DNA of 23,204 nt from Eubacterium sp. (lineage in GTDB: Bacteria > Bacillota > Clostridia > Lachnospirales > Lachnospiraceae), in assembly GCA_020844525.1 (NCBI GenBank), contig JAJGAH010000003.1, positions 1 through 23,204 on the forward strand, in the 5' to 3' direction. Positions within the stretch are counted from its first letter, which is position 1; each line of letters begins with the position of its first letter. Positions 16,663-23,204 of the stretch are shown here, piece by piece. The position numbers were made by a program, and so were the translations under genes. The notes beneath the pieces are model-generated. The model ran no database searches. It was not told where the DNA came from and saw nothing but the letters and a program-made list of their open reading frames with translations.

Positions 16663-17448
16663 ATGTCAGAAGAAAAGAAAACGGAGACACAGAGCACAGC
16701 ACTTGCGGCATCATCAGGGTTTGCGCTCACGGACAGTCTTGCGACGATTCAGGAGGCACTCTCCGGGGAATGCGCCGGACTGGATTTCACCTTTGACCGT
16801 ATTCGTATCCCGTCTGGTGGCGGACTTGCATTCGAGGTACCGGGCGAAGAGGATGATCCGGAACTTGTGACCAAGATCACGGCGGTCATTGCCTACCAGC
16901 ATCCGGCTTATGCATATTACGCCACAAAGTTTCATGGCGGCAACAACCCGCCCGATTGCGGATCCTTTGATGGAGAGCACGGAGTCGGGAATCCCGGTGG
17001 TGACTGTCACGCCTGCCCGTTCAATAAGTTCGGTTCCGGTGAGGGAAAAGGAAAAGCCTGCAAGAACCGCCAGATGCTCTATCTCCTGCGCGAGGGTGAG
17101 ATCTTTCCGGTGATGATGTCGATTCCGACCGGCAGTCTCAAGAGCTATACCGACTATGTGAAGAAGCAGATCACACGCGGACGCAGACTGAACAGCATTG
17201 TTACAGAGATTTCCCTGAAAAAGGCAGAAGCAAAACAGGAACAGGGCAGCATCACGTTTTCCAAGGTTACTTTCAAGTTCGTGCGCATGCTGAATGGCGA
17301 TGAAAAGGAATACGTGGCCAAGATGGTGGATCTGATCAAGGGGTATGCCGGAAACCTTACGGCAAATGCCCTGATTGAGGATGAGGATTCGGGTGACGGA
17401 TCCTTTGTCGATGCGGAGTCAGGAGAAGTCATCGAGCCGCTGAAATAA
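16663..17448 (+). CDS. Phage protein with four-cysteine zinc-binding-like cluster
   Basis: The start is ATG 16663, eight bases after GGAGG. An in-frame ATG at 16609 lies inside the leader element and lacks a site. The 261-aa protein has a Ser/Ala/Thr-rich N-terminus and a beta-rich middle. The centre carries Cys99, Cys115, Cys118 and Cys133 in the context DCGSFDGEHG, GGDCHACPFNKFGSG, KGKACKNRQM, a plausible zinc knuckle. An alpha/beta domain (LYLLREGEIFPVMMSIPTGS) follows, and the tail is acidic. The acidic tail, zinc site and place just before DNA polymerase suit a single-stranded DNA-binding protein, but this is inference; I do not recognise the family with certainty. Confidence 0.75.
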   Translation: MSEEKKTETQSTALAASSGFALTDSLATIQEALSGECAGLDFTFDRIRIPSGGGLAFEVPGEEDDPELVTKITAVIAYQHPAYAYYATKFHGGNNPPDCGSFDGEHGVGNPGGDCHACPFNKFGSGEGKGKACKNRQMLYLLREGEIFPVMMSIPTGSLKSYTDYVKKQITRGRRLNSIVTEISLKKAEAKQEQGSITFSKVTFKFVRMLNGDEKEYVAKMVDLIKGYAGNLTANALIEDEDSGDGSFVDAESGEVIEPLK

Positions 17449-17479
17449 CGGTTGGTGTACTGAAACTATCATGGCCACA

Positions 17480-17509
17480 GACTTCGGAGGGCGGCTGCCT
17501 TCCGGAGTC
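17480..17509 (+). promoter_or_regulatory. Strong 13-bp hairpin in the leader of the polymerase gene
   Basis: A near-perfect stem runs from GACTTCGGAGGGC (17480-17492) to GCCTTCCGGAGTC (17497-17509), with loop GGCT and two G-U pairs. It ends 21 nt before ATG 17531 and just ahead of the ribosome site. GGTTGGTG (17450-17457) sits upstream with the same 16-nt spacing to an ATG as in the four-copy element, so this may be a diverged fifth copy. It is followed by TTCTTTAT, so partial termination is also possible. Confidence 0.55.
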
Positions 17510-17530
17510 TTCTTTATAGGAGATTTTCAT

Positions 17531-19465
17531 ATGGATACAAATTATAAGTGCGTTACGGATATTGAAGAGCTGAAGCGCTATATCGGTGATGCAAAGATCG
17601 TCGCTTTTGATTATGAAACCTCGCCGGATCAGGACTTCCGGGATGACGAGCGTGCTTCCCTTGATCCGTTCCGGTCACATATTGTGGAGTGCAGTTATTC
17701 TGTAAAGGAAGGCACGGCCGTGGCTGTTCCGCTGAAACACCTGACCGGGCAGAACATGGATTATGATGCCTGGTATGCATTTCACAAGGCGCTTCTGATG
17801 AACGGCAGCAGGATCAAGGTCTGTCACAACATTGCTTTTGAATCCTCGTTTTCCTATCACATAGGCATCGTGATTCAGGCTCCGGTTTATGACACGATGT
17901 GCGCAGCACAGATGACACAGAACGGGGAGTACGCCTTCCGGAAGCTCTCAGAGAGTGGCCTGAAAACCCTGTCAGCAGCGCTCCTCGATACCAAAAGAAA
18001 GACCTTTGCTGAGACAACGGCAGGCAGGCATTTTGATGAGCTGGATCCGCAGGACGCAGCAACCATTGAATACGCCTGTGAGGATTCGGATCAGGCACTT
18101 CAGCTGTACCGGATCTTCAATGCGTGGTTTGACAGATACCTGCCAAGGCACAGGTGGATCGTGGAAAATCTGGAATCGCCGACAGCAGTGTACCTCGGCA
18201 TCATGAAACACAATGGCGCACCACTGGACCTCTCGCTTATGGAGAAAAAGAAGCAGGAAGCGGAAGCTGAGATGGAGAAGCTCCGGGAGCAGATTGCTTT
18301 TATCATCGGAGATGTGAATATCGGTGCGAACTGTTCCACGAGGGCATTTAAGGAGTATCTGTACGGAACCCTCGGTCTGCCGGTCCTCAAGACGACGCTG
18401 TCCAATAAGGAAGCCGCAGACGATCAGGCAATGCAGATGTTAAAGGAATGGTGCGATGAAAACAGGCCGGAGCTCTCGGAGCTTTTCACGCTGGTGCAGG
18501 AGTACCGGAAGTGGGGCAAGACCAAGTCAACTTACATTGACGGATATCTCAAATTCTTAAATCCTGTTACAGGCTGTATTCATCCGGACTTCTTTGCATT
18601 GTCGACTGACACCGGGCGCTTCAATTGTCAGCATCCCAATGCCCAGAATATGCCACGAAAGACCAATGATCCGATCGGTGTCAGAAATTTCATCAGAGCG
18701 CCGGAAGGGCATCTCATCATCAGTCTTGATTTCTCACAGATCGAGCTTCGGGTTGGTGCATTTTATCTGTCGCAGTCCGGGGACGATACGATGAAGGATG
18801 TCTATCTTAAAAATCTCGATCTTCATGCCAAGACCACCTCGGTCATTTTCGGAGTGCCGTATGAGCAGGCACACGACAAAAATTCAGAGAATTACAAGGA
18901 ACATCGGACCATTGCGAAAAACGTGAACTTCGGCGTCTTTTATGGCCTCTTCCCTCGCGGACTACAGAAGACACTGAAATTCAAAGCCGGGATTGAGCGT
19001 TCCTATGAGGAATGTTCCGATATGATCGAGAACCTGAAAACCGGATATCCGGGACTCTCTGTCTGGCAGGAAGAGGTAAAGGATCAGGCATCGCGCCGGA
19101 TGTACACAGAGACCTGGCTCGGACGGAGGAGGTATCTTCCGAATATCAACAGCGATGACTGGGGACAGAAATCCTTCTCAGAGCGCTGCGCAATGAATAC
19201 GCCGATTCAGGGAACGGCAGCAGATATCTTAAAGATGGCGGTAGCGCGGATCCTTGCAGGACTGCCGGAGAGACCGTGGCTCAAACCGATCCTGCAGATT
19301 CACGACGAGCTCACATTTATTATACCAGAGGATAAGCTTTCTGAGGCTGTTACGTTTGTAAAGCAGTGCATGGAAGCTAAGCCCTTCCCGGAGTTTGATC
19401 TGCCCCTTATTGCAGAGGCCTCTGCCGGACCTGCCTTTGGTTCTATGGAAGAACTGGACGACTGA
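17531..19465 (+). CDS. Family A DNA polymerase with 3'-5' exonuclease domain (phage)
   Basis: The start is ATG 17531, eight bases after GGAG; the in-frame ATG 17471 is part of the hairpin leader. The 644-aa enzyme has a DEDD proofreading domain: FDYET (Exo I, Asp27/Glu29), HNIAFE (Exo II, about 98) and YACEDSD (Exo III, about 181-187). The PolI-type polymerase domain follows, with motif A DFSQIELR (400-407), motif B RTIAKNVNFGVFYG (459-472), NTPIQGTAAD, and motif C HDE (591-593). It lacks the 5' nuclease domain of bacterial PolI, as is normal for phage family A polymerases. It should be the replicative polymerase of the element. All expected catalytic residues are visible. Confidence 0.97.
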   Translation: MDTNYKCVTDIEELKRYIGDAKIVAFDYETSPDQDFRDDERASLDPFRSHIVECSYSVKEGTAVAVPLKHLTGQNMDYDAWYAFHKALLMNGSRIKVCHNIAFESSFSYHIGIVIQAPVYDTMCAAQMTQNGEYAFRKLSESGLKTLSAALLDTKRKTFAETTAGRHFDELDPQDAATIEYACEDSDQALQLYRIFNAWFDRYLPRHRWIVENLESPTAVYLGIMKHNGAPLDLSLMEKKKQEAEAEMEKLREQIAFIIGDVNIGANCSTRAFKEYLYGTLGLPVLKTTLSNKEAADDQAMQMLKEWCDENRPELSELFTLVQEYRKWGKTKSTYIDGYLKFLNPVTGCIHPDFFALSTDTGRFNCQHPNAQNMPRKTNDPIGVRNFIRAPEGHLIISLDFSQIELRVGAFYLSQSGDDTMKDVYLKNLDLHAKTTSVIFGVPYEQAHDKNSENYKEHRTIAKNVNFGVFYGLFPRGLQKTLKFKAGIERSYEECSDMIENLKTGYPGLSVWQEEVKDQASRRMYTETWLGRRRYLPNINSDDWGQKSFSERCAMNTPIQGTAADILKMAVARILAGLPERPWLKPILQIHDELTFIIPEDKLSEAVTFVKQCMEAKPFPEFDLPLIAEASAGPAFGSMEELDD

Positions 19466-19485
19466 CAATCTCACATTTTTACAGG

Positions 19486-19513
19486 ACCGCATCCGTCTCG
19501 GGGTGCGGTTTTT
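19486..19513 (+). terminator. Intrinsic terminator after the polymerase gene
   Basis: ACCGCATCC (19486-19494) pairs with GGGGTGCGGT (19500-19509) as a 9-bp stem with one T-G pair and a short loop, followed by TTTTT. It begins 20 nt after the polymerase stop and lies just before leader-element copy 3, so it separates two transcription or processing units in the module. Confidence 0.75.
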
Positions 19514-19520
19514 CTGTGCC

Positions 19521-19595
19521 GGTTAATTCTTCAGCTGATACATGAGGGATGCTATCAGCATTCCTCCGTAACTTTTCATTTTTCAATTACGGAGG
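19521..19595 (+). promoter_or_regulatory. Phage leader element, copy 3, with competing ribosome-site hairpin
   Basis: GGTTAATT (19521-19528) is followed by 16 nt ending AGCTGATACATG (to 19544). Hairpin 1 is GAGGGATGC (19544-19552) / GCATTCCTC (19558-19566). A second perfect stem, CCTCCGTAA (19563-19571) / TTACGGAGG (19587-19595), contains the ribosome site GGAGG of the gene at 19603. The two stems share CCTC at 19563-19566 and so compete. Forming hairpin 1 would free the ribosome site; forming hairpin 2 would block it. Confidence 0.75.
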
Positions 19596-19602
19596 CATTC
19601 AC

Positions 19603-20070
19603 ATGTATAGAAACAGTGAAGGATTCAGGGATCCGACCGCAGGTGCGGCAATCAGCAATGTGATGAAGGAATACCGCGAAAAGAGAAGAGAAATCTGGAA
19701 AAGGGAAACCAAGATCAAGGAGCGCAGTAAGGTGTACATCGCATCAAAGTATGCAGGCGACGTGGAGAAGAACACGAAGGACGCTGCCCTTTACTGCAGA
19801 GAGGCAGTCAGGAAAGGATATATTCCGGTTGCATCGCATCTTCTGTATCCGAGGATTCTGAATGACACGGATCCCCATGAGAGGGAGCTGGGACTTCTGT
19901 TTGGACAGTCGCTTCTGGCAGTATGCGATGAAGTATGGTTTATCGGCCCGAAACAGAAGGATGGCAAAATCGAGATGTCGGATGGCATGAAGGCAGAATA
20001 CCGTGAAGCCATGAGACTGAAAAAGAAGATCCGTTTTTTTGACAGGGAGGCAATGCTGAATGGAAGATGA
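19603..20070 (+). CDS. DUF4406-like protein (nucleoside deoxyribosyltransferase fold)
   Basis: The start is ATG 19603, seven bases after GGAGG; the in-frame ATG 19549 lies in the leader hairpin. The 155-aa protein has a basic helix (residues 20-42), then VYIASKYAGDVEKNTKDAAL (44-63), VASHLLYPRILND (76-88), LGLLFGQSLLAVCDEVWFIG (96-115) and SDGMKAEYREA (126-136). This order (strand-loop 'YIAspy', 'H..yp..l', 'Cd.vwv.G', 'S.Gm..Ei..A') is the DUF4406/nucleoside 2-deoxyribosyltransferase-like pattern seen in many phages. The role may be nucleotide metabolism or NAD/nucleotide-based counter-defence; substrate unknown. It overlaps the primase-helicase start by 11 nt. Confidence 0.8.
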   Translation: MYRNSEGFRDPTAGAAISNVMKEYREKRREIWKRETKIKERSKVYIASKYAGDVEKNTKDAALYCREAVRKGYIPVASHLLYPRILNDTDPHERELGLLFGQSLLAVCDEVWFIGPKQKDGKIEMSDGMKAEYREAMRLKKKIRFFDREAMLNGR

Positions 20071-22603
20071 GAAGAAAACAGCAGGCGAGACACTTGGAGT
20101 TGTCCCACTGCATATTACAGCGCAGGATGTCCTGAATGCCCTGTTCAATGCGGACGATACCGTCTGTTTCCGCGTCTTTGACGACAAGAAGCGCGGCATT
20201 TTTCAGGGCCAGAAACTTGCATGCGTGTGTTCCAGATACACGGCATCCATGGAAGAAACCCTGAAGAAGCATAATGAGCAGAGTCACGGTGTCTTCTTCG
20301 TCGTCAACTACGGCGGACAGTCAGACGAGGAGATCAAGCGGATCAACGCTCAGTTCGTGGAATCGGATGAGCTGTCCTTTGAGGAGATGCTGAACCGGAT
20401 CAGGGATTTTCCGCTGCCGCCTTCCATGATCATCAAAACGAAGAAGTCACTCCATACCTACTGGTTTATGAAGGACCATCCCGAGGTCAGCCGGTTCCGT
20501 GAGATTCAGCTGCAGCTTGTGAAACAGTTTCAGGGAGACCCTGCCTGCCAGAACGAGTCCCGTGTGATGCGGCTGCCGGGATTTTATCACTGTAAGCAGG
20601 ATCCTGTCATGGTCGAGTGCATTCTGTTCCATCCGGAGCGGAAATATACGCAGGATGAGCTTTCGTCGGAACTGCCGAAAGTAGAAACCGCCAAGAAGAA
20701 AGCGGAGAAACTTTCCGGTACGGAAAAGGGCCTCCCGATTGTCATGCATGAGTGTGAGTTCCTGAAGCACTGCCGGGATGACGCGGCAACCTTGTCCGAG
20801 CATGACTGGTATGCGATGATCACGAATCTTGCTCCGTTCGAGGGTGGCGTGGAGATGATTCATAAGCTCTCTGCCGGATATCCGGGTTATAAGGAAGCGG
20901 AGACCACAGAGAAGATCAATCATTTCCTGAGCTCCGGTACAAGACCGATGACCTGTGAGACCATCGCGGAGAAAGGCTGGAAATGCCCGAAACTCGGTAC
21001 GGAAGAATGTAAGTGTCACGCTCCGGCAGCACTCTGCTATCAGCCGGTCAGTACGGACTATATTGAAGAACTGGCAGGCAAACTTCCGATCACAAACAAG
21101 CCTCTGGAAGATATGAAGACGGCGTCCAGATTTGTGGAGGATTATCTCTACAATCAGGATGTCGCTGTTGCAACGGCAGTGATCAGCTACACGCTGAAAT
21201 CTCATTTCAAGATCAGTGCGCAGGATGTTCGGGCACTGATTTCGACTTATAAGAAAAAGAATCGGGAATACCTGTCCGGACTTAAAACAAGGCAGCACAA
21301 AGTGATGGACGAGCTTCCTCTCTGGTATGTGCCGACAGAACGGGGACTGAAATTCATGCCGGGTGTCTTGGCAGGCAAGATGAAAGATACCGAGAAGGTA
21401 TTCTACGCAGCCCAGCAGCACTACCGCTACGAAGATGGCGTGTATTCTCCGATCCCGGAAATGGAAGCCCAGCGCATGGTGCAGGCAAAAATGCTGCCGG
21501 AAGAGGCAAAGATGGCACAGATCACGGATGCAGAGAAACAGTGGCGGCTGCAGATCCAGAAAGAGATCCGGGAGCTGAATGCCAATCCGTTCATGATCAA
21601 TATCAAGAACGGCATTTACAACGTGCTGGAAGGAAAGCTCTACGATCATTCACCGGATATCCTCTCAACGATTCAGCTGAACGTGCGCTATGATCCGAAT
21701 GCCGACTGCCCGCTGTTTAAAAAATTCCTGTCAGATTCGATGGACGGCGACATGGATCAGGTCCGTCTCCTTCAGGAGATGCTCGGGTATTTCCTCGTCC
21801 CGATCACAAAGTCTCAGAAGTGCTTTGTCATTGTCGGTGCGGCTGGTGCAGGAAAGTCGGTGCTTCTTAACGTGTTAAACGAGATCCTGCTTGGCAACGG
21901 GAACGTATCGAACGTATCCTGGCAGTCGCTGAATGAGCGCTTCAAGACAGCAGAGCTCTTCGGAAAACTTGCGAACATCTTCGCTGACCTGCCTACCAAG
22001 AACATCGATGACAATGGCATCTTCAAGGCCCTTGTCGGCGAGGACTACCTGACTGTGGAAAAGAAGAACAAGGACCCGTTCTCGTTTCAGTCAACTGCGC
22101 GGCTGCTTTTCTCCTGCAACAGCATCCCGAAGAACTATGGCGATAAATCCGAGGGCTTCTACCGAAGACTCATTATTATCCGGTTCACACATGCGGTGCC
22201 CAAGGAAAAGCGGGATCCGATGCTTCTGGACAAGTTCCGTGGAGAGGCAGACGGAATTTTCCGCTTTGCCCTTGAGGGACTGAGGCAGGTCATCAACAAT
22301 GATTACAGATTCGATGAAACAGAGAAAAACAGAACGGAGCTTCAGCAGTACAAGGAAGACAGCGACTCGGTGCTTTCATTTGTCAGTGAATGCTGTGAAG
22401 TGAAGACGGGAACGGAGACCGGTTCCACAAGGCTCTTTGACCTGTACAAGAAATACTGTGATGAGTCTGGCATGAAGCCGTATTCACAGAGAAAATTTGT
22501 ATCGATGCTTACCGAAGCATTTCCGGAGACAGAACGCGGGACAGACAAAACCGGTAAGCGGAGAATCATTCGAAATATCGCCATTACAGATAATCTTGGA
22601 TAA
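20060..22603 (+). CDS. RepB-like primase fused to D5/P4-type SF3 helicase
   Basis: This 847-aa replication initiator/primase-helicase starts at ATG 20060, nine bases after GGAGG and inside the previous gene's stop region. The N-terminal part (about 30-200) looks like an archaeo-eukaryotic-type RepB primase, with IIKTKKSLHTYWFM (about 123-136), the basic/His region, and ESRVMRLPGFYHCK (about 161-174). A middle Cys-containing region follows (CPKLGTEECKCHAP). The C-terminal helicase has a D5_N-like lead-in, Walker A GAAGAGKS (593-600), Walker B-like IFADLP (Asp643), sensor LLFSCNSIP, and Arg-finger-region EGFYRRLIIIRF. The extreme C-terminus has a winged-helix-like segment. It should open the origin, unwind and prime. 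A repeat array that could be its binding site follows directly. Confidence 0.93.
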   Translation: MEDEKKTAGETLGVVPLHITAQDVLNALFNADDTVCFRVFDDKKRGIFQGQKLACVCSRYTASMEETLKKHNEQSHGVFFVVNYGGQSDEEIKRINAQFVESDELSFEEMLNRIRDFPLPPSMIIKTKKSLHTYWFMKDHPEVSRFREIQLQLVKQFQGDPACQNESRVMRLPGFYHCKQDPVMVECILFHPERKYTQDELSSELPKVETAKKKAEKLSGTEKGLPIVMHECEFLKHCRDDAATLSEHDWYAMITNLAPFEGGVEMIHKLSAGYPGYKEAETTEKINHFLSSGTRPMTCETIAEKGWKCPKLGTEECKCHAPAALCYQPVSTDYIEELAGKLPITNKPLEDMKTASRFVEDYLYNQDVAVATAVISYTLKSHFKISAQDVRALISTYKKKNREYLSGLKTRQHKVMDELPLWYVPTERGLKFMPGVLAGKMKDTEKVFYAAQQHYRYEDGVYSPIPEMEAQRMVQAKMLPEEAKMAQITDAEKQWRLQIQKEIRELNANPFMINIKNGIYNVLEGKLYDHSPDILSTIQLNVRYDPNADCPLFKKFLSDSMDGDMDQVRLLQEMLGYFLVPITKSQKCFVIVGAAGAGKSVLLNVLNEILLGNGNVSNVSWQSLNERFKTAELFGKLANIFADLPTKNIDDNGIFKALVGEDYLTVEKKNKDPFSFQSTARLLFSCNSIPKNYGDKSEGFYRRLIIIRFTHAVPKEKRDPMLLDKFRGEADGIFRFALEGLRQVINNDYRFDETEKNRTELQQYKEDSDSVLSFVSECCEVKTGTETGSTRLFDLYKKYCDESGMKPYSQRKFVSMLTEAFPETERGTDKTGKRRIIRNIAITDNLG

Positions 22604-22628
22604 GGAAATCCATGAATTCTGATCAGTG

Positions 22629-22655
22629 CCCGGGCAGAGATGTCCGGGTATTTTT
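22629..22655 (+). terminator. Intrinsic terminator after the primase-helicase gene
   Basis: CCCGGGCA (22629-22636) and TGTCCGGG (22641-22648) form an 8-bp stem with loop GAGA and one G-T pair, followed by TATTTTT (22649-22655). It starts 25 nt after the stop codon and ends transcription before the repeat array. Confidence 0.85.
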
Positions 22656-22690
22656 ATGCCACGAACAGCATCCCCCAGAGAAGGAATCCA

Positions 22691-22982
22691 TTTGACACAT
22701 TTGACGCTTTACAGCAAAATTCCTATTTCTTTATATATTTATGAAAAAAATATTCGATGTATCATTTTTATTTCGTACTTATGTAATAATGCATTTTTTG
22801 CTGTCAAAGTGTCAAAAGCCTTGAAAATAAAGGGCTTTCATTTGACACATTGGAGCAGACAGAAGTGTCAAAAGCTGCTCCCGGCCTTTTCTCCTTCCCC
22901 TCTTGCAGATGATTCTGCATCCTCGACGTCATATATTTCCCGTCATGTGTCAAATCCCTGATCATTTGACAGAAGTGTCAAA
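22691..22982. repeat. Nine TTTGACAC-type octamers around an AT-rich core: candidate replication origin
   Basis: Exact TTTGACAC or its complement GTGTCAAA occurs at 22691, 22809, 22841, 22865, 22947 and 22975. One-base variants lie at 22700, 22801 and 22965. The last two sites form an 18-bp dyad, TTTGACA-GAAG-TGTCAAA (22965-22982). Between the first pair and the rest, 22717-22799 is strongly AT-rich with long A and T runs, like a DNA-unwinding element. Two hairpins also occur, 22815-22838 and GGAGCAG/CTGCTCC (22852-22881). The gap has no convincing gene. Its place right after a P4-type primase-helicase gene fits an origin with initiator-binding iterons; a multi-site operator is the main alternative. 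Confidence 0.65.
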
Positions 22983-22991
22983 TCCCGTGGT

Positions 22992-23029
22992 GGTTAATTC
23001 CCCAGCTAATACATGAGGGATATGTCCTC
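22992..23029 (+). promoter_or_regulatory. Phage leader element, copy 4 (upstream of VRR-NUC gene)
   Basis: GGTTAATT (22992-22999) is followed by 16 nt ending AGCTAATACATG (to 23015). The hairpin GAGGG (23015-23019) / TCCTC (23025-23029) comes next, with one G-U and loop ATATG. The ribosome site GGAGG (23040-23044) and ATG 23050 follow. It keeps the same spacing as the other three copies, though the hairpin is shorter. Confidence 0.7.
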
Positions 23030-23049
23030 GTTTATGACTGGAGGTAGCC

Positions 23050-23204
23050 ATGGAAAAGAGACCCATAAAGGAGAGCGTCATCGTTCGACGCATCCTGACA
23101 TATCTGAAAACTGTCCCGCACTGTTTCTGCTGGAAAGAGCATGGCGGCATGTATGGTACGGCAGGCGTTCCGGACATCATCTGCTGCATCGATGGCAGAT
23201 TTTT
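23050..23204 (+). CDS. VRR-NUC nuclease, 5' part (cut by window end)
   Basis: An ATG five bases after GGAGG opens a frame that runs off the window; 51 residues are visible. They read MEKRPIKESVIVRRILTYLK and then a segment containing CFCWKEHGGMYGTAGVPDII. The Gly-Gly-Met-Tyr-Gly ... Gly-Val-Pro-Asp-Ile block is the active-site start of VRR-NUC (PD-(D/E)xK-type) nucleases of phage replication modules, with the Asp as a metal ligand. These small proteins, about 90-100 aa in full, are thought to act on branched or replication DNA with the element's helicases. It has its own leader-element copy. Confidence 0.9.
   Translation, partial: MEKRPIKESVIVRRILTYLKTVPHCFCWKEHGGMYGTAGVPDIICCIDGRF

Noticed and set aside
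19549..19602. Longer start for the DUF4406-like protein
   Set aside because: The ATG is in the stem of the leader hairpin; ATG 19603 has GGAGG at seven bases and begins the conserved protein.
20447..21649. 400-codon - strand frame opposite the primase-helicase gene
   Set aside because: Antisense shadow of a GC-richer gene: rich in Cys, His, Arg and Phe, with no domain and no ribosome site. The + strand frame has clear helicase motifs.
22626..22961. 111-codon + strand open frame over the octamer array
   Set aside because: It has no ribosome site, its composition shifts along its length, and it reads through a terminator hairpin and repeat units (His-Leu-Thr-His style). The non-coding explanation is better.
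22691..22982. CRISPR array
   Set aside because: The repeated units are only 8 bp, occur in both orientations and at irregular spacing; no cas genes are present.
22691..22982. Cluster of promoters, because the octamer contains the -35 consensus TTGACA
   Set aside because: No site has a good -10 box at 16-18 bp, and the orientations are mixed around an AT-rich core. An origin or operator array explains more.

Overview
The window looks like a Bacillota (Firmicutes) chromosome, probably a gut-type clostridial or erysipelotrichial bacterium. The evidence is strong AGGAGG-type ribosome sites, the gene families present, and a replication module of the kind common in Clostridia prophages. Base composition is a mosaic: the left third is clearly AT-rich, the middle is intermediate, and the right 9.5 kb is GC-richer. 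There is no rRNA, no recognisable tRNA, no CRISPR array, and no integrase or transposase in the window.

Region 1 (1-7346, + strand) is the distal part of a capsule/exopolysaccharide locus. It holds the end of a glycosyltransferase, a family-2 glycosyltransferase, a Wzy-like polymerase, a GT-B-like glycosyltransferase, a Wzx-like flippase, UDP-galactopyranose mutase (glf) and a polysaccharide pyruvyl transferase. Together these would assemble, pyruvylate, flip and polymerise a surface glycan, probably containing galactofuranose. The pyruvyl transferase begins inside 13 tandem GACA units, with two usable start codons in different frames just upstream. This is a textbook layout for slipped-strand phase variation.

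Region 2 (7347-13310) is a small defence island. A caspase-like protease gene and a TIR-domain gene sit together on the + strand, matching a TIR-caspase Thoeris-type arrangement. Facing them on the - strand is a three-gene operon: a 305-aa protein, a 220-aa protein and a 757-aa ABC-type ATPase with a zinc-hook CPYC motif (RloC-like or ABC three-component-like). The first two proteins share a near-identical Asn/Gly-rich motif, at the C-terminus of one and near the N-terminus of the other, which suggests an amyloid-like or beta-arcade contact. A frameshifted S24/LexA-type repressor fragment lies between the two systems.

Region 3 (about 13.4-23.2 kb, + strand) is a prophage or phage-like replication module. 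It holds a small hypothetical gene, a DUF3846 protein, an SNF2-family helicase, a small coiled-coil protein, a four-cysteine protein, a family A DNA polymerase with proofreading domain, a DUF4406-like protein, a RepB-like primase fused to a D5/P4 SF3 helicase, and a VRR-NUC nuclease cut by the window end.

Two non-coding features of region 3 stand out. One is a four-copy element: GGTTAATT, then exactly 16 nt ending in a conserved ATG-containing block, then a hairpin. It lies in the 5' leaders of four separate genes, and at one or two of them an alternative hairpin would hide the Shine-Dalgarno site. The other is a roughly 290-bp array of nine TTTGACAC-like octamers in both orientations around an AT-rich core, directly after the primase-helicase gene, which is a good candidate replication origin.
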